DNA from: Salinivenus iranica
Lineage (GTDB): Bacteria > Bacteroidota > Rhodothermia > Rhodothermales > Salinibacteraceae
NCBI GenBank assembly: GCA_002894665.1
Contig: NCRB01000019.1
Span: 1 to 44,953 of the forward strand
Direction of reading: 5' to 3'
Length of the DNA stretch: 44,953 nucleotides
Shown here: one piece after another, positions 8,762 to 17,347 of the stretch
Numbering within the stretch: position 1 is the first letter of the stretch
Layout: each line of letters starts with the position of its first letter
The notes under the pieces: model-generated
What the model was told of the DNA's origin: nothing
Database searches by the model: none
Seen by the model: the letters and a program-made list of their open reading frames with translations, nothing else
Translations under genes and position numbers: made by a program

Positions 8762-9523
8762 TTAATCAAACGGGCGGCACAGCACCCAGTGGATGCGCGG
8801 GCTGTCGGCATGGGCGGGGACGGTCGTCACGCCCTCGTACGCGGCCTCCACGGTGAGCGACGAGTCGTCGAGAAGCGCCTGCACTTCCGCCAGGGTGTAG
8901 GCCCGTTGCACGTGCCGTTCCGTGACGGACTGCCCGTCGACCAGGAGGTCGAACGTGGTCTCGTGACGACGCGTCTCGGGGTCGTACTGGTTCTCGCGGA
9001 CATAGGCAAACCCGTCCACCGCTGCCTCGTCGGCGAAGTCCTCCTCCCGGTTCTCCGAGTTCGCCGGGGTACTCTGATCGATGACCGCCACGCCCCCCGG
9101 CCGCAGCAGGTCGTGGACACGGCCAAAGAGCGTGGCGACGGCGGACGACTCCAGCAGGTAATTCAACCCATCGTAGACCAGCACCACCGCATCGGCGGGC
9201 CCGTCGAGGGGCAATCCCTCGCGGGTAACGGTTGTAAAATCGGCCGTATGGCACCGGATCGGCACGTCGGTCGCGGCCACTTTCTCGCGGGCCCGGGCAA
9301 TCATGGCGTCCGAGCCATCCGTAAGCACGTAGTCGTAATCGCCCATCGGTTGGAGGCGGAGGGCGAGCGACCCGGTCCCGCCGCCGAGCTCCACGACCCG
9401 CGTCGGCGCGTCGGCGTAGCGCCGGAGCAGCATGTGGACGTACGCCGCCCAGGCGTCGTAGTCGACGTGCTCCATCACCCGGTCGTACCCGGCGGCCAAG
9501 GCACTGTAGGGCTCCACGGACAT
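8762..9523 (-). CDS. Class I SAM-dependent methyltransferase
   Basis: A 253-residue methyltransferase. The N-terminus (YSALAAGYDRVMEHVDYDAW) is typical of small-molecule methyltransferases of the Methyltransf_25 group. Motif I is VVELGGGTGSLALRL beginning at residue 43, the acidic motif is LTDGSDAMIARAR, and VVLVYDGLNYLL fits motif II. The C-terminal half is beta-rich and ends IHWVLCRPFD. Acceptor unknown. It lies 25 bases upstream of the FtsE-like gene and 48 bases downstream of pdxA, so the three may share a transcript. Two such methyltransferases occur in this window but do not look like recent duplicates. Confidence 0.82.
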   Translation of the reverse strand: MSVEPYSALAAGYDRVMEHVDYDAWAAYVHMLLRRYADAPTRVVELGGGTGSLALRLQPMGDYDYVLTDGSDAMIARAREKVAATDVPIRCHTADFTTVTREGLPLDGPADAVVLVYDGLNYLLESSAVATLFGRVHDLLRPGGVAVIDQSTPANSENREEDFADEAAVDGFAYVRENQYDPETRRHETTFDLLVDGQSVTERHVQRAYTLAEVQALLDDSSLTVEAAYEGVTTVPAHADSPRIHWVLCRPFD

Positions 9524-9571
9524 GGGACTGGCACAGTGATCGAGAACAGAGCAGGCCCCCGCGGCCGGCGG

Positions 9572-10639
9572 TTACGCCGTCGGGGCCGCCGCCTGCCGAT
9601 GACGGGCCACCGCCACGGCCACCTCCAGGGCGCTCCGCATGCTCCCCGCCAGTGCCATGCCTTTTCCGGCAATGCCGAGGGCCGTGCCGTGATCGGGCGA
9701 GGTGCGCACGATCGGCAGGCCCGCCGTGTAATTCACCCCATGATCGAAGGCGAGCGCCTTGAAGGGCACCAGGCCCTGATCGTGGTACATCGCCAGGACC
9801 GCGTCGTACCCGGCCTCGAGCTGCGTCGCGAAGAAGCCGTCGGCGGCCACCGGGCCGTCCACCCGGAAGCCTTCCTCCCGCGCGGCCTCCACCGCCGGGG
9901 CAATCACCGTTTCCTCTTCCTGCCCAAAGGCCCCCGCCTCTCCGGCGTGGGGGTTGAGCCCCAGCACGGCCATCTTCGGGTCGTCAATCGCAAAGTCGGT
10001 GCGGAGCGACTCGTCGATGACCCGCACCTTCTCCAGAATGGCTTCTTCCGTAACCAGGGACGGCACCTCGGAGAGGGGCACGTGGCTCGTCACGAGCCCC
10101 ACGCGCAAGCCCCCCGCCACCATCATCATGGTCGGCTTGGCCGTGCCGGTCCGCTCGGCGATATACTCCGTGTGGCCCGGGATGTCGTACCCTGCCTTCC
10201 GCACGGCCTCTTTCGAGATCGGCGCGGTGGCCATCGCATCGACGGTGCCGGCCAGGCACGCATCCACGGCCCGCTCGACGGCCCGCATGGCAAGGCGCCC
10301 GCCATCCGCCGTCGTGGTACCAAAGGTCACGGGCGGCTCCGGCCTTTCCGACACGTCGAGGAGCGCCACGTCGCCCGGCGGCACCTCATCGGGCACCTCG
10401 TCGACCACATGAATGTCGAGGTCCGAAAAGCCCAGCACGTCGGCGTGGACGCGCAGCACGTGCGCCGAGCCGATCAGGACCGGGGTCATCGACGGCACGA
10501 GGCCCGGGTCGTGGAGGCTCTTGAGCACCACCTCGGGCCCGATGCCGTTGGGGTCGCCCAGGGTAATGGCAATGCGGGTGGGCGAGCCGTTGGGGGCGGG
10601 CGGTTCCGGTCGCTGGAACGTGGGTCGCTGGATGCGCAT
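9572..10639 (-). CDS. pdxA: 4-hydroxythreonine-4-phosphate dehydrogenase
   Basis: Oxidises 4-phosphohydroxy-L-threonine in the DXP-dependent pathway to pyridoxal 5'-phosphate; a cytoplasmic, metal-dependent, NAD-linked dimer. Clear motifs in the 355 residues: ITLGDPNGIGPEV near the N-terminus, TAPISKEAVRKAG and PGHTEYIAERTG, GLNPHAGEAGAFG, the metal-site MYHDQGLVPFKALAF, and RTSPDHGTALGIAGKG near the C-terminus. The ATG at 10639 gives an N-terminal extension of about 25 polar residues before the conserved start; an internal start is possible but no nearby ATG is obvious. Other pdx genes are not present in the window. Confidence 0.93.
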   Translation of the reverse strand: MRIQRPTFQRPEPPAPNGSPTRIAITLGDPNGIGPEVVLKSLHDPGLVPSMTPVLIGSAHVLRVHADVLGFSDLDIHVVDEVPDEVPPGDVALLDVSERPEPPVTFGTTTADGGRLAMRAVERAVDACLAGTVDAMATAPISKEAVRKAGYDIPGHTEYIAERTGTAKPTMMMVAGGLRVGLVTSHVPLSEVPSLVTEEAILEKVRVIDESLRTDFAIDDPKMAVLGLNPHAGEAGAFGQEEETVIAPAVEAAREEGFRVDGPVAADGFFATQLEAGYDAVLAMYHDQGLVPFKALAFDHGVNYTAGLPIVRTSPDHGTALGIAGKGMALAGSMRSALEVAVAVARHRQAAAPTA

Positions 10640-11069
10640 GGAGGAGCCGTCGATTTCTACGGGAGAGCGGGTGGAAAGTCGAAGCCGGGGGCGCGACGCG
10701 GGAGCACACCGCCGATCCCCAAGGTACGATGCGGGCGGACCGACCCCAAGTCCAAGGCCGGCTGCGGGGCCGTCCCGATTGCTCCGGCCGTATGCAACAG
10801 CGGTGTCGACCCGTCTACGCCGTGCCGAACCGCTTCCAGGGCCGACCCCGCGTGCATCATCGGAGCGAGACCGTTCAGGAAACGTGCAGATCCAGGCGCC
10901 TGCCCTCGTCTACCGTGCATTGTAGCCCCCATGGCCGCCCTGGAAAGGAAAAGAAAGTTCGGCAACGTATCTACCTTAGTCGCCGGTGGTGTGAAAGGTC
11001 AACCGTTGGGCGCCGGCATTGCGGACACTTCACAGTCAATCGACGCCCCGCGGGCCTCCCTGCCCCGGT
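10640..11069. other. 430-base gap between nrnA and pdxA without a recognised gene
   Basis: No convincing gene. A 102-codon minus-strand frame (10657-10965) has a composition that looks accidental. On the minus strand there is a TTGACC (11003-10998) with TAAGGT 19 bases on, and a TACAAT (10924-10919), either of which might serve a pdxA promoter; neither is a strong match. Confidence 0.3.
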
Positions 11070-12137
11070 CTAGTCGGACTTGTCTTCCAGAAGCGTCTCC
11101 AGGTATGCCTGATCCTCGGGCGACAGCTGCCCGTCCGGCCCGTGCGGGGTGTCGAACTCGACGAAGCGGCCGGCCGCCTCGACAACGTCCTCAATCGCCT
11201 CTTCGAACGACGGGCGCTTCACGTACGCCCCCGCGGCGTTGCGATGCCCGCCCCCGCCGAAGTGGCGGGCCCATTCGTCCACCCGCACGTCGGCCTCGGA
11301 GCGAAAGCTAATCTTGGCCCCGTCGTCAACCTCCGAAAAGAGAAGCGCCGCTTTCACCCCCTCGATGGACAGGACGTAGTTGACGAAGCCTTGTTTGTCG
11401 TCCCAGCTGGCGCCCGTATCCTCCACCATGCGCTGCGTGACCGCAGAGTAGCCGAGTTGGCCGTCGTAGCGGAGGCGGATGCGGTTCAGGGTGCGGCCCA
11501 GCAGCCGAAGCCCCGGCATCGACTTGCGGTCGTAAATCGTCTCGTGAATGGGAGCCGGCGAGATCGCGCCCCGCTCCAGAATGTCGGCCACAATGCGGTG
11601 CAGCTGCGGCGTGACGCTGCTGTACCGGAACGAGCCCGTGTCCGTCATGATGGCCGTGTAGAGCCCCGTGGCAATCGTCTCCTCGATAAGGTCGGGGTCG
11701 ATGGCCGCGATCAGTTCGTAAATGAGCTCGCCCGTGGCGGCGGCCCGGTCGCGCACGAAGGCCAGGTCGAACCACTGCTCCGGCTCCAGGTGGTGATCGA
11801 TGAGGACCGTCGTGGCGGTCGACTCCCGCACCATCGAGCCCACCTTGCCCAGGCGCTCCTCGTCGTTGGTGTCGAGCACAAAGGCCACGTCGGCGTCGGC
11901 GAGGGCCTCGTGCTGGTCGAGGGACCCGTCAAAGACCTCCACGTCGTCGGCCCCGGGCATCCAGTCGAGGCTGTAGGGCGGCTCCTCGCTGTTGATCATG
12001 GCCGCGCGCTTGCCCAGCTTCTGCAGAAATCGGCCGAGGGCGATCTGCGAGCCGAGGGCATCGCCGTCGGGCCCCAAGTGGGTGACGAGGAAAAAGTCCT
12101 CGTTTTCGCGAATGAGCCGTACAACATCATCGAGCAT
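11070..12137 (-). CDS. nrnA: DHH/DHHA1 phosphoesterase, NrnA-like (nanoRNase/pAp phosphatase)
   Basis: A 355-residue DHH-superfamily enzyme that in related bacteria degrades 2-5 nucleotide RNAs and/or dephosphorylates 3'-phosphoadenosine 5'-phosphate. Visible metal-binding motifs: HLGPDGDALGS (about 20-30), LDTND, and the name-giving IDHHLEP (about 117-123). The C-terminal DHHA1 domain shows FGGGGHRNAAGAYV near 290-303, which binds the nucleotide. Overall order and length match NrnA rather than RecJ or PPX. The protein is very acidic near its C-terminus. The ATG at 12137 is the natural start. The galactokinase-like gene ends 125 bases upstream, on the same strand. Confidence 0.88.
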   Translation of the reverse strand: MLDDVVRLIRENEDFFLVTHLGPDGDALGSQIALGRFLQKLGKRAAMINSEEPPYSLDWMPGADDVEVFDGSLDQHEALADADVAFVLDTNDEERLGKVGSMVRESTATTVLIDHHLEPEQWFDLAFVRDRAAATGELIYELIAAIDPDLIEETIATGLYTAIMTDTGSFRYSSVTPQLHRIVADILERGAISPAPIHETIYDRKSMPGLRLLGRTLNRIRLRYDGQLGYSAVTQRMVEDTGASWDDKQGFVNYVLSIEGVKAALLFSEVDDGAKISFRSEADVRVDEWARHFGGGGHRNAAGAYVKRPSFEEAIEDVVEAAGRFVEFDTPHGPDGQLSPEDQAYLETLLEDKSD

Positions 12138-12262
12138 GCGTCGCCTCCGGCGCTGCGTGTCAGGGTGCCGAGAATAGCTTACCCTTTACGTGGGGGGCCC
12201 GGAAGGGTTCACGACGGCCCATCGGGTCGGTCCGGACGTCGCCTCAGTGCGTCTCTGGCCGG

Positions 12263-13414
12263 TTACGACTGCGCGAAGGCGCCCACCGCGGGCCGGCACG
12301 CAATCACGTCCAGCTCGGCGTCGAACGCGTCGGCGTACGCGGCCGCCACGGCGTCGGCCTCGTCCGTCCCGAACCCTTCGCTCGTCCACGCCATGGTCGC
12401 CCCCCCAAACCCGGCCCCCGTGAGGCGTCCGCCCAGCACCCCGTCGGTGTCGCGGAGCCGGTCCACAACGAAGTCGAGCTCGTCGGTGCTATTTTCGTAG
12501 TCGATGCGCGAGCTGTCGTGGGAGGCGAAGAGCAGATCGCCCACCAACTCGTACGCCTCGTCGCGCAGGAGCCGCACGGCCCGCTGTACCCGGCGGTGCT
12601 CCGTGCTCACGTGGCGGGCCCGGCGGTAGAGCACCTCCGGGAGCTCCGCCTGCACCTCCGACAGCTGATCGGGCGACACGTCCACAAGGTGGTCGACGCC
12701 TCCCAGGAGGTCGTCGAGTCGGTCGCGGGCCGCACGCGCCTCGTCGTGCCGCTCCTGATAGTGCGCATCCGCCAGGGCGTGGGCCTCGTGGGTCCGAAAA
12801 ATCCAGAGCCCGGTCCGGGGCGGAAATGGCACCGACGTGATCTCGTCGGTGCGCGCATCCACCCGTACGAGTCGATCGTCGGCCCCAAACGCCACGACCG
12901 CCTGATCGAGAATGCCGCACGGCACGCCCACGAACTCGTTCTCGGCCCGCCGGCACAGCTGGGCCAGCTGCTTCCGGTCCAGGTCGTCCCCCACGGCTTC
13001 CACGACGGCGACGGCCGTGGCCAGCTCCAGCGCGGCACTGCTGCTCAGCCCGGCCCCCACGGGCAACGTGCTCTTAACCCGCAGCTCCATTCCGCGATCC
13101 AGGGCCACGCCCGCCGCCCGTAGCTCGACGATCACGCCCAGGACGTAGTTGGCCCAGGCCCGGGCGCCGGACTGCGCCTCCATCGCGTGCAGCGGGAGGC
13201 GAACCGCCGCCTCGGCGTCGGCGCTGCGCAGGACGAGTCGATCGTCGTCTCGAAAGCACACCCCGACCTCCACCCGCCGATCAATCGCCGCGCCCAGCAC
13301 CCAGCCGCCATTGTAGTCCGTGTGGTTCCCGATGAACTCGATCCGACCGGGGGCCGAGCCCCACGCGTCTACGTCGTCGAAGGGACAGGCGAGAGAAGAC
13401 GACGGGGCGTTCAC
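12263..13414 (-). CDS. galK: Galactokinase-family GHMP sugar kinase
   Basis: A 383-residue GHMP kinase expected to phosphorylate galactose or a related sugar at C1 with ATP. Motif 1 is GRIEFIGNHTDYN (23-35), motif 2 PVGAGLSSSAALE (118-130) binds ATP, GILDQ (167-171) contains the presumed catalytic Asp170, and motif 3 is LTGAGFGGATMA near the C-terminus. In classical galactokinases motif 1 reads GEHTDY; here Asn replaces that Glu, a sugar-contacting position, so specificity may differ. The start is uncertain: GTG at 13414 gives a family-typical N-terminus, while TTG at 13450 adds 12 residues. No galT, galE or galM is adjacent. Confidence 0.82.
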   Translation of the reverse strand: MNAPSSSLACPFDDVDAWGSAPGRIEFIGNHTDYNGGWVLGAAIDRRVEVGVCFRDDDRLVLRSADAEAAVRLPLHAMEAQSGARAWANYVLGVIVELRAAGVALDRGMELRVKSTLPVGAGLSSSAALELATAVAVVEAVGDDLDRKQLAQLCRRAENEFVGVPCGILDQAVVAFGADDRLVRVDARTDEITSVPFPPRTGLWIFRTHEAHALADAHYQERHDEARAARDRLDDLLGGVDHLVDVSPDQLSEVQAELPEVLYRRARHVSTEHRRVQRAVRLLRDEAYELVGDLLFASHDSSRIDYENSTDELDFVVDRLRDTDGVLGGRLTGAGFGGATMAWTSEGFGTDEADAVAAAYADAFDAELDVIACRPAVGAFAQS

Positions 13415-13597
13415 GAGATCGGGCCGACGAGCTGTTGAGACAGAATGCAACGTGTGCTGCGCACAACCTCTGGAGTCGAACTGAGGGGTGCAACGGTGCC
13501 GAGTGAGTTTGCGACGGAGATGCCTCCCGTCCGCTCCTCTTCTACCTCAAGGCCCTTCTACGGCCTCTTCCGCCGGCCCTCGCGAGAACCTCAGCGC

Positions 13598-14110
13598 TCA
13601 GTCGCGCGAGGGCGGGGCGCGGAGACGTCCCTCCACCTGCACGCCGGCATCGCCCCCGCCCCGGTGCATTTGCCCCCGCATCTCGAACGAAAACGTGGCC
13701 GCCACCGTCTCCCCCTGCACGCTCTCGACGGTGAGCGTGCCGCGCTCGGCCGTGAACGCGGCGTCGCTCGTCGTCAAAAACGCCATCGTCCCCGCCGCCT
13801 CCGACGTGTCGGCCTGGTTGCCAAAGAGGGGGCCGTCCACGCTCGTGTAGCGGCCCGGAGCGAGCGGGCGGGGATCCAGTTCGAGGGACATCCCCACTCC
13901 GTCCGGCGTACCCAGCTCGATTCCCACGAGGTGCCCGTCGCGCATCCGGTACTGCACAGGGCCCCGCAGGGTGTCAGTCACGCTGCCGCCGATCTCTATC
14001 ACAAACTCTCCCGACGGCACGTCCATCGACGCGGACTCCGAACAGCCGAGGACGAGCGCCCCGGCCACAGCACACACGAGCCATGCGAGGAGGGAAGAAC
14101 GGTCAGGCAT
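13598..14110 (-). CDS. Hypothetical lipoprotein
   Basis: A 170-residue protein with a lipoprotein signal: hydrophobic segment LLAWLVCAVAGALV followed by the lipobox LVLGC (Cys23). The mature part is beta-rich and acidic, with phrases such as GEFVIEIGGSVTDTLRGPV and VAATFSFEMRGQ that resemble small beta-sandwich lipoproteins, but I recognise no named family. It probably sits at the inner face of the outer membrane or in the periplasm. It is flanked by ndh (122 bases upstream) and the galactokinase gene (183 bases downstream), with no evident link. Coding character is good: frame, lipobox and composition agree. Confidence 0.7.
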   Translation of the reverse strand: MPDRSSLLAWLVCAVAGALVLGCSESASMDVPSGEFVIEIGGSVTDTLRGPVQYRMRDGHLVGIELGTPDGVGMSLELDPRPLAPGRYTSVDGPLFGNQADTSEAAGTMAFLTTSDAAFTAERGTLTVESVQGETVAATFSFEMRGQMHRGGGDAGVQVEGRLRAPPSRD

Positions 14111-14232
14111 AAGCAGGAGGCACCGCGGGCGAAACAGCCGATTGTGGGAAGCAGCCTAACGCCATCACCAGGCAATTGCTCCGCCCCCTCCCAACGCCCC
14201 GCGGCACTACCACGCCTCCCTCGGGCCCCAGC

Positions 14233-15570
14233 TCATGCTTCTGCCTGCACCGGCGCCCGCTGCTCCCCTCCACTTTGCTCGGCGGGCACTTGGAGGTCGG
14301 GCTTCGACACGTCGTCTAGGATGAGGCGGGCGCTGCGGCTGTACGTGAAGTAGTTGTAGGCCCAGTTCACGAGTGCACTGAGCCGGTTGCGGAAGCCCAC
14401 CAGCTTGGCGATGTGAATAAAGACCCAGAGGAGCCAGGCAAAGAGGCCCTTGAAGGTGACCCCACCCGGAAGTTCCGCCACGGCCGCATTCCGCCCAATG
14501 GTGGCCATCTGACCGTAGTCGCGGTACGCAAACGGTTCGGTAGACGCTCCCCGCAGTTGGCGCTGGACCTGCGCCGCCGCGTGGCGCCCGCTCTGAATCG
14601 CCACCTGCGCAAGCTGCGGCTCGTAGCCGTCCGCGCCTTCGATCGCCGCCATGTCCCCCACCGCGTACACGTTCGGCGCCTCCGGCACGCTCAGGTCCCG
14701 GTGCACGATGACCCGGCCATCGCGGGCCTGCTCCGTTCCCAGCAGGTCGGCCAGCGGACTGGCCTTCACGCCGGCGGCCCACACGAGCGTCTGGGCCGGA
14801 ATCGCGTCCCCTTCCCGCAAATGGATCCGATCCGGCTCCACGCGCTCCACGGCGGTTCGGGTCCGCACCTCGACGCCCCGCGCCTCCAACACCCGGCGCG
14901 TGTACTGGCGCAAGGAGGGCTGGTACGGCGGCAACAGATCGTCTTGCATCTCCAACAGGAGACACTGGGCCTGGGCCCGCGTGTCGAACGCCGCAAAGTC
15001 GTCGTTGAGCGTGTCGAAAAGCTCGACCAGCGCCCCCGCCATCTCCACCCCGGTCGGGCCGCCCCCCACAATGACAAAGGTCAAGGCCCCCTCGCCCGCG
15101 GCCTCCCGGTGCTGGTCGTATCGCTCAAACTGCTTGAGCACGTGGTTGCGCAGGGTGACCGCGTCCGGCACGTTCTTCAGCGGGAACGCGTGCTCCTCCA
15201 CGCCCGGAATGCCGAAATCTGTGCTCACGGCCCCCGCCGCCAGGATCAGCGCATCGTAGGCCAGGACCCCGCCCTCCTGCAACTGCACCTCCTGCGCGTC
15301 GCGGTCGATGCCCACAACCGTGCCGAGATGAAACTGAACGCTCTCGTCCCCCTGAAACACGCTCCGAACGTTGTGGGCAATGTCGTCCGGCTCCAGCCCC
15401 GCCATCGCCACTTCGTAGAGCAGCGGCTGAAACTTGTGGTAGTTGTTGCGGTCGACCAGCGTCACCCGAACGGGGGCGTCCCGCAGGGACTTCGCGGCCT
15501 CCAGCCCCGCAAATCCGGCCCCAACGATGACGACGTGTGGACGATCGGAGGCAGTATCGGAAATAGACAT
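14233..15570 (-). CDS. ndh: Type II NADH dehydrogenase / FAD-dependent oxidoreductase
   Basis: A 445-residue NDH-2-like flavoprotein that passes electrons from NADH to quinone without pumping protons. Two Rossmann motifs are clear: VIVGAGFAGLEAA (14-26, FAD) and VIVGGGPTGVEMAGAL (166-181, NADH). YAVGDMA further on is the second FAD-contact motif. After about residue 370, FAWLLWVFIHIAKLVGF is a hydrophobic stretch typical of the membrane-attaching C-terminus of NDH-2. The ATG at 15570 is preferred over an upstream frame beginning at 15654. It follows amtB by 141 bases on the same strand. Confidence 0.9.
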   Translation of the reverse strand: MSISDTASDRPHVVIVGAGFAGLEAAKSLRDAPVRVTLVDRNNYHKFQPLLYEVAMAGLEPDDIAHNVRSVFQGDESVQFHLGTVVGIDRDAQEVQLQEGGVLAYDALILAAGAVSTDFGIPGVEEHAFPLKNVPDAVTLRNHVLKQFERYDQHREAAGEGALTFVIVGGGPTGVEMAGALVELFDTLNDDFAAFDTRAQAQCLLLEMQDDLLPPYQPSLRQYTRRVLEARGVEVRTRTAVERVEPDRIHLREGDAIPAQTLVWAAGVKASPLADLLGTEQARDGRVIVHRDLSVPEAPNVYAVGDMAAIEGADGYEPQLAQVAIQSGRHAAAQVQRQLRGASTEPFAYRDYGQMATIGRNAAVAELPGGVTFKGLFAWLLWVFIHIAKLVGFRNRLSALVNWAYNYFTYSRSARLILDDVSKPDLQVPAEQSGGEQRAPVQAEA

Positions 15571-15711
15571 CGGTGAGGTCGGATGGACGATCAACTCAGC
15601 GGAGCGCTTTTTGAACCGCGCTGACAAGGTTAGACGCACTCCGCCGAGAACCATTCCCGCGTTCCGGCTTCGTCCCCAGCTTTGGCGGCTTTATTACACA
15701 CCCGTTGGGTC

Positions 15712-17043
15712 TCACTCCTCCACGGGCGGCTGGGGGGAGGCAGTTCCATTGGTCGTAAATTCAGGGTACGCCTCCACGTCGTGCTCGTGGCGGTCGAGCC
15801 CCTTGTGCTCCGTCGCATCCTCGATGCGCAGGCCGAGCGCCTGGTCGAGCGCGTAGAAGAGCCCGTAGCTTACCGGGAAGGTCCAGAGGAAGGCGACGGC
15901 CACCCCGAGCGCCTGCACCCCGACCTGCGCCAGACTGAACCCGCTCGCGTCGAAGAGGCCGGCGGCCAGCGTGCCCCACGCCCCACACACCCCGTGCACC
16001 GCGATGGCGCCCACCGGATCATCCACGATGCGCTCCAGGCCCCGCGTGGCGTACACCACGATTGCACCCGCCACGGCCCCCGTGAGGATGGCGAAGGGGG
16101 GCGTGAGGGCGGCACAGCCCGCCGTGATGCCCACGAGCCCGCCGAGCACCCCGTTCAGCGTCATCGTGGCGTCCGGCGTTCCTCCGTCGATCCACGTGAC
16201 GGCCATGGCCAGGACCGCCCCCGCGCCGGCCGCCACAAAGGTGTTCAGCGCAATCTTCGCGATGGCGGTGGAGCCGGCGGTCGTGGACCCGGCGTTGAAG
16301 CCGAACCAGCCGAGCCACAGAATGAACACGCCGAGCGCGGCAAGCGGGAGACTGTGCCCTGGAATCGTTCGCGGCGTGCCGTCCGCTGCGTACTTTTCCT
16401 GCCGGGGCCCCACCACCAAGGCGCCCGCCAGGGCCGCCCATCCGCCCACGCTGTGCACGACGGTCGACCCGGCAAAATCGATAAACCCGAGCGCCTCCAG
16501 CCAGCCGCTGCCGTTGAACAGGCCGCCCCACGCCCAGGCCCCAAAGACCGGATAGATCACCGCCGTGATCGCCACCGAAAAGAGAAGATAGCCGCTAAAC
16601 TTGATCCGCTCGGCCACAGCCCCGGACACGATGGTCGCCGCCGTCGCCGCAAAGACGGCCTGAAAGAAGTAAAACGCGTAGGTCCACGTTTCGGGTTGAT
16701 CCCCGGTCCCCGTCAGAAAAAATCCGTCGGTGCCGACGATTCCCCCCCAGGACGTGCCGAACATGAGGCCAAACCCGACGGCAAAGAACGCCAGACCGCC
16801 CGCCGAGGCATCCATCACGTTCTTCATGATGATGTTCACGGCGTTCTTCGCCCGCGAAAAGCCAGCCTCCAGCAGCGCAAAGCCCGCCTGCATGAAAAAG
16901 ACCAGCGCGGCCGCCAGGATCGTCCAGACATAATTCAGGTTGGTCTGTGTCGTCTCGGCGGACTGTGCCGCCGCCCCGTCGACCCAGACGCCGGAGAAGA
17001 GAAGGGAGAAGAGAAGCAGATATCCAGTCGTACGAAGCCGCAT
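15712..17043 (-). CDS. amtB: Ammonium transporter
   Basis: A 443-residue Amt-family channel for ammonium uptake through the inner membrane. Residues 1-26 are a signal peptide (cleaved after AAAQ), as in several Amt proteins, and about eleven helices follow. Family motifs: FFMQAGFALLEAG near 50-62, DFAGSTVVHSVGGWAAL (pore region with the first His), GWFGFNAGS, and DDPVGAIAVHGVCGAWGTLAAGLF with the second pore His. The C-terminal tail carries DRHEHDVEAYPEF, similar to tails that interact with PII proteins, but no glnB/glnK lies next to it here. A promoter-like element overlapping a palindrome lies upstream at 17168-17202. Confidence 0.95.
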   Translation of the reverse strand: MRLRTTGYLLLFSLLFSGVWVDGAAAQSAETTQTNLNYVWTILAAALVFFMQAGFALLEAGFSRAKNAVNIIMKNVMDASAGGLAFFAVGFGLMFGTSWGGIVGTDGFFLTGTGDQPETWTYAFYFFQAVFAATAATIVSGAVAERIKFSGYLLFSVAITAVIYPVFGAWAWGGLFNGSGWLEALGFIDFAGSTVVHSVGGWAALAGALVVGPRQEKYAADGTPRTIPGHSLPLAALGVFILWLGWFGFNAGSTTAGSTAIAKIALNTFVAAGAGAVLAMAVTWIDGGTPDATMTLNGVLGGLVGITAGCAALTPPFAILTGAVAGAIVVYATRGLERIVDDPVGAIAVHGVCGAWGTLAAGLFDASGFSLAQVGVQALGVAVAFLWTFPVSYGLFYALDQALGLRIEDATEHKGLDRHEHDVEAYPEFTTNGTASPQPPVEE

Positions 17044-17167
17044 GGTTCATTTTTGAACAGAGCGAGGGAGCGCGAGCAGTGCGGGGCTCGGGGACCCAAG
17101 CCACTCCTCACGGTATCCACCGCTCATCCATAAGGCAAACTATTGGGGACTGGAAGCGTTTTTACGC

Positions 17168-17201
17168 CAAGTTATTATTTGCACGCCTAAATTTGTACAA
17201 A
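17168..17201 (-). promoter_or_regulatory. Candidate amtB promoter, TTTG-N20-TAATAACTTG
   Basis: Minus strand: TTTG (17201-17198), 20 bases, then TAATAACTTG (17177-17168). This approximates the Bacteroidota TTTG/TAnnTTTG promoter. The TTTG element is part of the palindrome at 17191-17202, so a factor bound there would cover the upstream promoter element. Confidence 0.35.
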
Positions 17202-17202
17202 T
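17191..17202. promoter_or_regulatory. Perfect 12-base palindrome ATTTGTACAAAT upstream of amtB
   Basis: A perfect dyad about 150 bases upstream of the amtB start, in an AT-rich setting. It could be an operator for a dimeric regulator of nitrogen uptake. No other copy was noticed in the window. Confidence 0.35.
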
Positions 17203-17347
17203 AAATTCGTCTAGGGCGGGCGCTGTGAAAGGAAACAGAAATTTTTGGCCCGAGTCGATTCCTTCTGGGTAGGACCGCCCCCCGCGCTTCGGGGTCGGAA
17301 CTGTGAATTTAAATTAAACCAACCGGCACAGCCCTTTTCCGCCGTAC

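Larger units (their letters stand above)
17044..17347. other. 304-base AT-richer gap upstream of amtB
   Basis: No gene. The stretch is visibly richer in A/T than its surroundings, especially 17150-17240 and 17301-17325. It holds the amtB promoter candidate (17168-17202) and a short hairpin, CCCCG-CGCTT-CGGGG at 17280-17294, which lacks a following T-run and so is not a convincing terminator for the helicase. Confidence 0.5.

Noticed and set aside
10657-10965. 102-codon minus-strand frame between nrnA and pdxA
   Set aside because: No domain, signal or plausible composition; probably chance in GC-rich DNA.
8597-11311. 904-codon plus-strand open frame
   Set aside because: It is antisense to ftsE, a methyltransferase and pdxA; composition is rich in His, Arg, Gly and Pro, as expected from GC-rich shadows.
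17280-17294. Terminator for the helicase gene
   Set aside because: The stem is only five base pairs and no T-run follows on the minus strand.
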